From: Oscillospiraceae bacterium
Lineage (GTDB): Bacteria; Bacillota; Clostridia; Oscillospirales; Acutalibacteraceae
Direction: 5' to 3'
DNA length: 32,552 bases
Assembly (NCBI GenBank): GCA_015065605.1
Contig: SVPZ01000028.1
Coordinates: 1-32,552 of the forward strand
Shown here: piece after piece, positions 17,183 to 24,228 of the stretch
Layout of the letters: each line of letters starts with the position of its first letter
Numbering within the stretch: the stretch's first letter is position 1
Notes under the pieces: generated by a model
Database searches by the model: none
Told to the model about the DNA's origin: nothing
The model's input: the letters and a program-made list of their open reading frames with translations, nothing else
Made by a program: the position numbers and the translations under genes

Positions 17183-18252
17183 TAAATCGACTCCTCTAAG
17201 GACTTTAAATATGCATAAGATTCTTCGATTAATTTTCGTTTCTTAATTGAAACATTTTTATAATCAAGTTTTTCTAATGAAACATCTTTTAAACTTTTTG
17301 CGATCCTATCAATAAGATCTAATTGTTGAAGAATGTTTGTTGTACGAGACGAATAAAAATCAGAAGTAAAATTGTAAAATTCTTTTTCAAAGATAATTGA
17401 AAATGCAGTACCGTGGAATGAATTGGTTAACACAACTTCTGCATTTTTTATATAACTTAAAAACTGCTTAGGACCAGCATCAAACACGTTATAATCTCCG
17501 TTAATAAAGTTTACCGCAGTTGGTGAAATACTTACTATCTTATAACCTGTTTCTTTTCTAAGTTTTTCTGCCGCTTTTTTCATAAGGCTACTGCCTGTTA
17601 ATGCATAACATAAAATATATTTTTCTTCTTTTTGGGGTTCATCTGCTACTTTTGACCATTGTTCTTTATCTAGCAAAAAAACAGGATCTAAATGAACTAA
17701 GGATTCTTTATTAAACTTTTCTTTTATAAAATCTTTAGCACTGTTTTCCCTTACAGAAATCGGATAAACTTTTTCTAAGCCTTTTTCAAATTTTTCTAAT
17801 TGCACTTGATTGTAGTCATAACGGCCGATACTTGCCGCATAAGATGCTACTTTTACGTTTTTAGGCGCAAAATCGGCAAAAAATTCAGGACGGTATCTGT
17901 ACGTAATATTCCAAACCTGATCACTGCCAATAAGATACATATCACTTTGCGGTGGTGATTTAACCAGTGCATCATAATCATCATATCTGTTTGTTAATTT
18001 TACATTTTCATTAAGAAAGGTTTCAAAGCGATTTTTAAACCTTAACCGCGATTTATAATGTACAACTTCTAAAGCAATTAAAGCCATTTGCCTTATTTTT
18101 TGCTTAAGGCTTTTTTTATCATTAAGCACACGGCAATAATCAACGATTGCTGTTTCATATCCACAAGATATTAACGCTTGTTGTAATGCATATGCTTGCA
18201 GTACGGCACCATAGTTACGCGATCGATAAAAAGTTATTGTTGAAATTTTCAT
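17182..18252 (-). CDS. Polysaccharide pyruvyl transferase family protein
   Basis: A protein of 356 residues of the CsaB/PS_pyruv_trans family, which adds ketal-linked pyruvate from phosphoenolpyruvate to sugars. The family N-terminus ITFYRSRNYGAVLQAYALQ is clear. It is followed by MYLIGSDQVWN, SYAASIGRYD, ISVRENSAKDF, HLDPVFLLD, and near residue 285 LTNSFHGTAFSIIF, the nucleotide/PEP-site motif. It overlaps the cytidylyltransferase gene by 4 nt and the polymerase gene by 1 nt. The neighbouring FrhB-like protein is a frequent partner. Some family members have other or unknown acceptors. Confidence 0.87.
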   Translation of the reverse strand: MKISTITFYRSRNYGAVLQAYALQQALISCGYETAIVDYCRVLNDKKSLKQKIRQMALIALEVVHYKSRLRFKNRFETFLNENVKLTNRYDDYDALVKSPPQSDMYLIGSDQVWNITYRYRPEFFADFAPKNVKVASYAASIGRYDYNQVQLEKFEKGLEKVYPISVRENSAKDFIKEKFNKESLVHLDPVFLLDKEQWSKVADEPQKEEKYILCYALTGSSLMKKAAEKLRKETGYKIVSISPTAVNFINGDYNVFDAGPKQFLSYIKNAEVVLTNSFHGTAFSIIFEKEFYNFTSDFYSSRTTNILQQLDLIDRIAKSLKDVSLEKLDYKNVSIKKRKLIEESYAYLKSLEESI

Positions 18253-18680
18253 TTAACTTCGTCCCTTTTTTCGATGGACTTTTTTATATCAGTTGACGAT
18301 ATACCATCTGTATGTGGCAAAAATACCACTTCGACACCAACGGATTTGAGTTCGGAAACAATTTTATTATACATATCACTTCCCTGCCAATCGCTACCAT
18401 GGAAAAGTGCATCAAACTTATATTTTTTGTATGCTTCCATCTTATCCATAGAAGTTTGGGGCACAACCTCATCTACATATTTTATGGCCGAAACGATTTC
18501 ATAACGCTCTTCAAATGGAATAATAGGTTTTTTGTGTTTGTAATTATACACTACTTCATCCGTTGAAACACCAACGATTAAATAATCGCATTGTTCCTTT
18601 GCCCTTTTTAATATGTTTAAATGACCAATATGAAATAAATCAAAAACACCTGTAGTATAGCCTATTTTATATTTTTTCAT
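18249..18680 (-). CDS. Glycerol-3-phosphate cytidylyltransferase-like enzyme (TagD/TarD type)
   Basis: A protein of 143 residues of the HxGH nucleotidyltransferase superfamily: GYTTGVFDLFHIGH has the HIGH motif at 17-20 and GISSTDI near the end corresponds to the second signature. KKPIIPFEERYEIVSAIKYV is typical of TagD/TarD-like cytidylyltransferases, which make CDP-glycerol from CTP and glycerol-3-phosphate. It is slightly longer than TagD (about 130). Related enzymes use other phospho-alditols, so CDP-glycerol is likely but not certain. GAGG lies about 10 nt before the ATG. Its probable consumer is LicD, in the same operon. Confidence 0.82.
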   Translation of the reverse strand: MKKYKIGYTTGVFDLFHIGHLNILKRAKEQCDYLIVGVSTDEVVYNYKHKKPIIPFEERYEIVSAIKYVDEVVPQTSMDKMEAYKKYKFDALFHGSDWQGSDMYNKIVSELKSVGVEVVFLPHTDGISSTDIKKSIEKRDEVK

Positions 18681-18700
18681 TTTTTACATACCTCTGTTTG

Positions 18701-19480
18701 TTATTTTTTAAACTCTTTTATTCCTTTGAATTCTAGTTTAATCCTTTGTTTAAGGCTGATGGTATTTGGTTTAAGTATAGACTTTAGTTCAAACAAAAGA
18801 ATTATCAATTTACTCCATCTACCATACATTGAAGCGAACAACACGCCTCTATCAGTATAATATTTTTCATTATATCCTTTAAACCAAGTTGATTCTTCTT
18901 GTTTAACGGTGCCTAACATTAAGCTTGAAGCTTTACCTTTTAAACCTTTTTGCAAACAGTTTGTTATAAAAAGATTATCTTCACCTGCTTGATAGGGTGC
19001 ACCACCACCAAACAACAATGAATAATTAATGTTTGATTTATAAATCTTTTCCCTACGCACTGCAATGCGGAAAGCACCGTACCTTAAACAGTTTGCCCAA
19101 TTAAGTTTTTTAGTTTTTAAATCGATATATTCGGGGCGCTGTGGATTTAATGATTTAAAATTAAATACTGCAAATGATGTTTTAGGATTTTGATTGAAAA
19201 ATTTTTCAACCATTTCACTATACCCATCACAATAAACTATATCATCATCTGCAAACAAAAGAATATCTGCATCCGCACGCATCAATGCAGTATTACGACT
19301 TAAACCTACACCGCGTTCTTTTAGTGACAACCATTTGATAGAGTGACCTTTATATTCAAACTCTTCAATTTCGTTTCTGTCACACTGATTAACAATAATA
19401 GCATCTGTTTGAATATTCATTTTTTCTAAAAGTGAATGATCTGTTTGATGCATCGTTGAAACTAAAACTTGAATACGCAT
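18701..19480 (-). CDS. Glycosyltransferase family 2-like protein
   Basis: A protein of 259 residues. It opens MRIQVLVSTMHQTDHSLLEK, followed by LSLKERGVGLSRNTALMRA and LLFADDDIVY, whose Asp-rich motif is the nucleotide-sugar/metal site of GT-A enzymes. The later GAPYQAGEDNLFITNCLQKG carries the ED motif seen before the catalytic base region. The N-terminal strand is atypically short on the usual VSVVIPTYN pattern, which places it in a divergent GT2 branch common in capsule loci. Sugar specificity is unknown. AGGA is 11 nt upstream of the ATG; it ends 20 bp before the cytidylyltransferase start. Confidence 0.8.
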   Translation of the reverse strand: MRIQVLVSTMHQTDHSLLEKMNIQTDAIIVNQCDRNEIEEFEYKGHSIKWLSLKERGVGLSRNTALMRADADILLFADDDIVYCDGYSEMVEKFFNQNPKTSFAVFNFKSLNPQRPEYIDLKTKKLNWANCLRYGAFRIAVRREKIYKSNINYSLLFGGGAPYQAGEDNLFITNCLQKGLKGKASSLMLGTVKQEESTWFKGYNEKYYTDRGVLFASMYGRWSKLIILLFELKSILKPNTISLKQRIKLEFKGIKEFKK

Positions 19481-19481
19481 T

Positions 19482-20369
19482 TTATCTATCCTTTAACAAT
19501 CTAATAAAATCTGCTGGGGAATTCAAAAAACCCAATATTCCATATTTTAAAGTTTTGAAAATTTTGTTCATTCTAATATATGCAAATGCGATTACTGCAT
19601 AGTGTCGCATTTTTATATATCGAATATCTTTAGATTTTAATTTATCGAAAAAAGTTTTCTTATATTCATAAAGAGCGTTCTCTCCATTTATCTTACCATC
19701 TCCGCTTGATAAACCGCCTTCGCCTGTATGAACGTAAGCTTTAATATCACAAACGGGAAGATAACCGAATTTCCCTCCGCCCTCGATAGCTCTTTGCATC
19801 AAATAGAATTCATCGCCTACGTCAATGTGTGCAAATCCACCTATTTTTTCGAGATACTCTTTTTTGAACATCATTGTATCCGTACCGGTCATATGAAATT
19901 TCAGATGATACTCTCTTAAAGACTCAACGGACGTATCTTTTATGTAAGAACGAATGCGTCTGTCGATTTCTTTATCATTCTCATTGTAAAGATACAAATC
20001 GGTTATTGAATAATCACATTCTTCTCTTTCCATAAACTCGACCTGATTTTTCACCTTATCAGGCAAATATACGTCATCATCATCTAAAAACGTTATATAC
20101 TCGCCTTTAGAAGCACCTATTCCAATATTACGTGTTTTAGCAGAGCCTTGATTTGGATTGTTTGTTATATGATTTAATGAAATATTCGGATAATTAGTAC
20201 GAAAAGCATTTACTATATCGGAAACTTTTGCATTCCACTCAGCATCACCGTTATCATCAACAAGAATTATTTCAATATTAGGATAATTTTGATTTGCTAA
20301 CGAAACCAATGCTGCTTCCAATTCGTTTTCTCGTTTATAAGTAGCAACAACTACGCTAACCGATTTCAT
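19482..20369 (-). CDS. Glycosyltransferase family 2
   Basis: A protein of 295 residues and a classical GT-A glycosyltransferase. VSVVVATYKRENELEAALVS opens the protein, EIILVDDNG gives the first Asp motif, and ITFLDDDDVYLPDKV carries the DxD-type metal site. MTGTDTMMFKKEYLEKIGGF and DVGDEFYLMQRA are typical acceptor-side features with a catalytic Asp/Glu. Its ATG overlaps the stop of the priming transferase (ATGA), with GAGGTG just upstream. It probably adds an early sugar to the lipid-linked primer, given its position; the donor cannot be inferred. Confidence 0.87.
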   Translation of the reverse strand: MKSVSVVVATYKRENELEAALVSLANQNYPNIEIILVDDNGDAEWNAKVSDIVNAFRTNYPNISLNHITNNPNQGSAKTRNIGIGASKGEYITFLDDDDVYLPDKVKNQVEFMEREECDYSITDLYLYNENDKEIDRRIRSYIKDTSVESLREYHLKFHMTGTDTMMFKKEYLEKIGGFAHIDVGDEFYLMQRAIEGGGKFGYLPVCDIKAYVHTGEGGLSSGDGKINGENALYEYKKTFFDKLKSKDIRYIKMRHYAVIAFAYIRMNKIFKTLKYGILGFLNSPADFIRLLKDR

Positions 20370-21031
20370 TTAGTCACCTCTTGCTTTTCTGCTTCAGGTT
20401 GTTTAGAGAGCGCTCCCGTGCCACCTTCAACAACACCATCAGATTTCAATATGCTACCAATTGTTTTAATGAAACACTTGACATCCATAGCAAAACCTTT
20501 GAATTTACCCGCATTCAATGCAGCTGCATATTCACCGTCAAGTCTGGCTTTCACATCAATTTCCAATTCGTCGCGACCGTTGATTTGTGCCCATCCTGTA
20601 ATACCGGGTTTAACATCATTCGCACCATACTTTTCGCGTTCGGCAACGAGGTCATCTTGCGACCATAAAGCAGGTCTTGGACCAATTGCAGATAGTTTCG
20701 AAGTAAAAACCTGATAAATCTGAGGAAGTTCATCAAGACTTGTCTTTCGAATAAATTTACCGACACGAGTTATGTATTGTTCCGGATTTTCAAGAAGATG
20801 TGTGGGTGTATCATGGGGAGTGGACATTTTCATGCTACGGAATTTCCAAATCATAAAGTAAGTAATCTTTCCGTTTTTCTTTATACCGACACGTTTCTGC
20901 TTAAATAAAACCGGACCCGGATCGTCAATCTTTATTGCTACGGCAACTATCAACATCGGAAGAGCCAAAACAATAATCGCAATTCCGGAAATCAATACAT
21001 CAAAAGCTCGCTTGAGAAAACTTTTATACAC
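20366..21031 (-). CDS. Priming phosphoglycosyl transferase (monotopic, bacterial sugar transferase family)
   Basis: It transfers a sugar-1-phosphate from a UDP-sugar to undecaprenyl phosphate, starting repeat-unit assembly. RAFDVLISGIAIIVLALPML is the re-entrant membrane helix; DDPGPVLFKQKRVG, FMIWKFRSM, RVGKFIRKTSLDELPQIYQV, IGPRPAL, and KPGITGWAQINGRD are the family's conserved blocks, including the catalytic Asp-Glu. Only the catalytic core is present, as in PglC/WcaJ-C type enzymes. The start is likely GTG at 21031, with GGAGG at 21040-21044 (8-nt spacing). The ATG at 21046 lies upstream of that box and has no box of its own. It is the first gene after the locus promoter. Confidence 0.9.
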   Translation of the reverse strand: MYKSFLKRAFDVLISGIAIIVLALPMLIVAVAIKIDDPGPVLFKQKRVGIKKNGKITYFMIWKFRSMKMSTPHDTPTHLLENPEQYITRVGKFIRKTSLDELPQIYQVFTSKLSAIGPRPALWSQDDLVAEREKYGANDVKPGITGWAQINGRDELEIDVKARLDGEYAAALNAGKFKGFAMDVKCFIKTIGSILKSDGVVEGGTGALSKQPEAEKQEVTK

Positions 21032-21071
21032 TTTGACGTCCTCCATTCCGTAAAAAAATTATATTTATTAT

Positions 21072-21100
21072 ATTATAATATATTTAAGATAGAAAATCAA
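21072..21100 (-). promoter_or_regulatory. Main promoter of the capsule locus
   Basis: On the minus strand, TTGATT (21095-21100), a 17-bp spacer and a perfect TATAAT (21072-21077). The transcription start would be near 21065, giving a leader of about 35 nt to the GTG start of the priming transferase. The surrounding DNA is very AT-rich. All fourteen locus genes lie downstream without a recognised terminator. Confidence 0.75.
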
Positions 21101-21119
21101 CCTTTATATGCAAAGAGCA

Positions 21120-21148
21120 TTGTAATGGACTGAAAATTATGTTATACT
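21120..21148 (+). promoter_or_regulatory. Promoter of the DUF89 gene
   Basis: On the plus strand, TTGTAA (21120-21125), a 17-bp spacer and TATACT (21143-21148). AGGAGA follows at 21161-21166 and the ATG is at 21176. It is back-to-back with the capsule-locus promoter. Confidence 0.7.
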
Positions 21149-21175
21149 GTAAAAAAATCAAGGAGATTAGTTGAG

Positions 21176-22018
21176 ATGGAAATACTTAAAGGGTGTCTTC
21201 CCTGTCTTTTTGAACAAGCCAAAAGGGCGGCTAAAATGGCAAGTGATTCGGCAGAGGTTCAGCAAAAGGTTTTGGATTTATCAAGTGAAATTCTTGAAAA
21301 TTACGAAGCTTTCGAAAATGCGCCGCATTTAGCGCAAGCCATTTACGAAGCGGTCAAAAGTCAGACCAAGGAAGAAGACCCGTTTATAAAAATCAAAGAA
21401 AAGGACATTGAGGTTGCCAAAAGTCTTGCTCCCGTTTTAAAGGATTTTATTGCTTTGTCTGACGACCCGATTTATGCCGTTTTAAAAGTAGGCGCAGTGG
21501 GAAATAATCTTGATTCGGCGATAGTCAGAAATATAGACATAAAAGAAAAAATAAACGAAGAACTTAATACTCCTTTCAAGGTATGCGATATTGATATTTT
21601 TAAAGAAAAACTAAAGGGTGCAAAAACGGTTTTAATAGTAGGAGATAATTCCGGAGAAGCCGTATTTGACGGGGTTTTTATGGATAATTTCCCAAATATT
21701 TCTTTTTATTATGCAGTGCGCAGCGCCCCTATAATAAACGATGTTACTTTAAAAGAAATACCTCTGATAAATTTAGACAAAAAAGTAAAAGTTTTCGCTT
21801 CCGGAAGTTGTGCTCCCGGCAGTGTATTAAGCCAATGTTCAAATGAATTCAAAGAAATTTTAAAGAATGCAGACATAGTTATAAGCAAAGGTCAAGGAAA
21901 CTTCGAAAGCCTTTCAGAAGTCAAAAATATCTTCTTTTTATTAAAGGCAAAATGTCCCGTAATCGCCTCCAGATTTAACGTAGAAGCAGGCAGTTACATT
22001 TTCAAATATAATGCATAA
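21176..22018 (+). CDS. DUF89 family metal-dependent phosphatase
   Basis: A protein of 280 residues. CLPC (7-10) at the N-terminus is the Cys pair of the prokaryotic DUF89 subgroup. VLIVGDNSGEAVFDGVFMD (152-170) holds the Asp-Asn metal ligands. APIINDVTLKE (184-194) and SKGQGNFESL (237-246) complete the family's active-site set. Characterised relatives are metal-dependent phosphatases acting on sugar phosphates or damaged phosphometabolites, so a damage-control (housekeeping) role is likely; the substrate is unknown. It is a single-gene unit with its own promoter and terminator, divergent from the capsule locus. AGGAGA 9 nt before the ATG fixes the start. Confidence 0.87.
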   Translation: MEILKGCLPCLFEQAKRAAKMASDSAEVQQKVLDLSSEILENYEAFENAPHLAQAIYEAVKSQTKEEDPFIKIKEKDIEVAKSLAPVLKDFIALSDDPIYAVLKVGAVGNNLDSAIVRNIDIKEKINEELNTPFKVCDIDIFKEKLKGAKTVLIVGDNSGEAVFDGVFMDNFPNISFYYAVRSAPIINDVTLKEIPLINLDKKVKVFASGSCAPGSVLSQCSNEFKEILKNADIVISKGQGNFESLSEVKNIFFLLKAKCPVIASRFNVEAGSYIFKYNA

Positions 22019-22023
22019 AAAAA

Positions 22024-22052
22024 TGCTTACTCGCTTGAGTAAGCAATTTTTT
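22024..22052. terminator. Bidirectional terminator between convergent genes
   Basis: GCTTACTC (22025-22032) and GAGTAAGC (22037-22044) form a perfect stem with a 4-nt loop. A run of T follows on the plus strand and a run of T also follows on the minus strand. It serves the DUF89 gene and the GH32 operon, which end 35 bp apart. Confidence 0.85.
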
Positions 22053-22053
22053 A

Positions 22054-23193
22054 TTAAAGTAATACGCTGTAAACGTCTTCACCGCCGTTTACAAATACCT
22101 CTAAAATATATCCGTCACGCAGTATTTTTAAATCTTTGATTTCACCCTTATGTACAACGGTTTCGCGGTCTGTGCGCAAAATTTCAAAGCCGTCTTTGGT
22201 GATCTTAACGTTTTCGTCGCTATCCTTTAAAAGATGTTGAACCTCTTTTACGGGATATCCGCACACCTTACCGTTTTTGACGGTTATTTCTCTTGGTACA
22301 GACCACGTTCCCGCACAACGAGGAAGCTTTAAATACCATCCTGGAATCCAAGTAATATGCAGATTTCTGCCCTTATCATCTCTGAACATCTGACCTGCAT
22401 ACTGATCGGGGCCTCTATCATAACCACCTGCCATTTCACAGGTAAATTTTCCGTTTTCAAGAGTGCCGTACATAACGTGGAAATAGTGTTTCCAATCTAT
22501 TGGAGTAACCGAGCAAGCAAGCAATATTTTGCCGTCGTCAGTCGGCATAATAGAAGGACATTCTGTATATATACAGTCAGCCCACTCAGCCGCAATACCG
22601 CCGTAATTCCAATTTTTAAGGTCGTCGCTTTCATAAATAAGCAGTCTTCCAACCTTAGGATTAATATCTCCTGTTCCGCTTCCCGTTGCCATAACAAGAT
22701 AATATTTTCCGTTATAAAAGGTAACCGCAGGGTCTCTGAAATCAGGGAAGCCGTCTTTGGGATAACCTTTTATTATTGGATTATTTTCATATTTAGTAAA
22801 GTTGATACCATCAGTGGAATATGCCATACTTACGCTTTCAATACGTCTGTCAGCGCCTTTGGGAGTAGTGATAGAAGCATAGAAAAGGTAAAGAGTATCG
22901 TCCTTTACAATAGCCGTACCCGACCAACAACCCTCGTTATCATAGGGCATATCGGGAGTCAGAGCAACCGGCAATTCCTCCCAATTAACAAAGTCCTTAC
23001 TTCTTGCGTGTCCCCAGTACATATGCTGTTCTCTGAAGGGATATTCGGTATCGGGACAATGCTGATAAAAAAGATGGTAATAGCCGTTAAAATAAACAAG
23101 TCCGTTAGGGTCGTTTACCCAACCTTTTTTAGGTTTAAAATGATATTCAAGCGGTGCCGAATAATCATAGTTATATACACTAAAGCTTTCCAT
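22054..23193 (-). CDS. Glycoside hydrolase family 32 (intracellular beta-fructosidase / sucrose-6-phosphate hydrolase type)
   Basis: A protein of 379 residues without a signal peptide, so cytoplasmic. The five-bladed propeller carries WVNDPNG (25-31) with the nucleophile Asp28, FRDP (152-155) with the transition-state Asp154, and TECPS with the acid/base Glu211. These catalytic residues are intact. The C-terminal beta-sandwich is unusually short: after the propeller only about 75 residues remain, ending in ILEVFVNGGEDVYSVLL. Most GH32 proteins have 450-500 residues. The start at 23193 has AGGAGG 6 nt upstream; that box overlaps the manA stop. It is the last gene of the glycyl-radical operon. 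Sucrose, sucrose-6-phosphate or short fructans could be substrates. Confidence 0.88.
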   Translation of the reverse strand: MESFSVYNYDYSAPLEYHFKPKKGWVNDPNGLVYFNGYYHLFYQHCPDTEYPFREQHMYWGHARSKDFVNWEELPVALTPDMPYDNEGCWSGTAIVKDDTLYLFYASITTPKGADRRIESVSMAYSTDGINFTKYENNPIIKGYPKDGFPDFRDPAVTFYNGKYYLVMATGSGTGDINPKVGRLLIYESDDLKNWNYGGIAAEWADCIYTECPSIMPTDDGKILLACSVTPIDWKHYFHVMYGTLENGKFTCEMAGGYDRGPDQYAGQMFRDDKGRNLHITWIPGWYLKLPRCAGTWSVPREITVKNGKVCGYPVKEVQHLLKDSDENVKITKDGFEILRTDRETVVHKGEIKDLKILRDGYILEVFVNGGEDVYSVLL

Positions 23194-23203
23194 AGTTTTC
23201 CTC

Positions 23204-24217
23204 CTAGTAGGTTTCAATAATCTCCATATTGCCTTTTATTGAGAACTTTCCCATAACTAAGGCAGGCATAAAGAAGTAGTCGCCCTTTTTAATGGGTTTT
23301 TCGTAGTTTTCGCCAACGATACTTCCCTCACCATCTGTTACAATATACAATGCATAACCGTCGTTGTCAACCCTCATTTTTCCGCTTTTAAGCCTTATAC
23401 GATTTATGACAAAACAATCGGTATCTTTTTCGCTGACAAGGGATTCCACCGTTACTGAGTCACCGCTAAAGGTAATCATAGGCTCAAGCTTTGCATTTGG
23501 AGCAGTAACGAAATCAAAACATTCCACAGCCTGTTCCTTGGTAAGTCCGAGATACATTTCGTTGTCGCTAAGCCTATAGTCACCGCACCAACGTTCAGGC
23601 TGAATAGTAAAATCGGTAGGCTCCTGCACCTCTAAAATAAGACAGCCTTTGCCTATGGCGTGAACGGTTTTTGCGGGAACGAAATAAACGTCGCCGATTT
23701 CAGGAGTTATAACCTTCATAAGTTTTTCCATTGCATCCTTATCGGTTTCACTTTCTTCAATAGCTTTTATAAACTGTTCCTTTGTTACGCCATCTTTAAA
23801 GCCAAAATATATTTTAGCATCCTCTCGCACTCCGAGTATAGTCCAACATTCAGTTTTTCCGTAGTCGGAATCAAAGTATTTCTTTGAAAAAGGCTTGTCG
23901 GGATGCGCCTGAGCAGGAAGCCTTATGGCACTGTCAAGACCCTTGACAAGTATTCTGTATTTTTTACCTTTACCTATAAGTTCATCCGGATACTGCTTTA
24001 AAAGGTCGTCAAAATAAAGGTCGCTGTCCTTGATTTTAGATACGCCCTCTTTAGCGCCCTTTGAATCCTTATTAAGCGCAGCAACGTTTGAGGCAATCCA
24101 TTCTTCAGGCAAAAAACCGTCAACCGCCTCGTCACCAAAAAGTTCGCTAAAAAGTTTTCCGCCTGTATAGACTCTGCCCACTCTGTTTCTCTCAAAGAAA
24201 ATCGGCTCGTTAAACAT
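23204..24217 (-). CDS. manA: Type I phosphomannose isomerase (ManA-like cupin)
   Basis: A protein of 337 residues. The zinc-site residues are in place: Gln103 and His105 in PAQAHPDK, Glu123 in GKTECW and His186 in KTVHAIGKG. LPEEWIASN and ILVKGLDSAIRL are family blocks. It should interconvert mannose-6-phosphate and fructose-6-phosphate, although many ManA-like proteins in catabolic operons may act on related sugar phosphates. The start at 24217 has AGGAGG 7 nt upstream; a frame from 24235 overlaps the upstream enzyme gene. It follows the glycyl radical enzyme and precedes the GH32 gene, which links both to hexose chemistry. Confidence 0.87.
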   Translation of the reverse strand: MFNEPIFFERNRVGRVYTGGKLFSELFGDEAVDGFLPEEWIASNVAALNKDSKGAKEGVSKIKDSDLYFDDLLKQYPDELIGKGKKYRILVKGLDSAIRLPAQAHPDKPFSKKYFDSDYGKTECWTILGVREDAKIYFGFKDGVTKEQFIKAIEESETDKDAMEKLMKVITPEIGDVYFVPAKTVHAIGKGCLILEVQEPTDFTIQPERWCGDYRLSDNEMYLGLTKEQAVECFDFVTAPNAKLEPMITFSGDSVTVESLVSEKDTDCFVINRIRLKSGKMRVDNDGYALYIVTDGEGSIVGENYEKPIKKGDYFFMPALVMGKFSIKGNMEIIETY

Positions 24218-24228
24218 ATTTTTTCCTC

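Noticed and set aside
22357..23220. Long plus-strand frame of 287 codons opposite the GH32 gene
   Set aside because: It lies antisense to a gene with intact catalytic motifs, has no ribosome site and an improbable Ile/Ser/His-rich composition. It is a shadow of codon bias.
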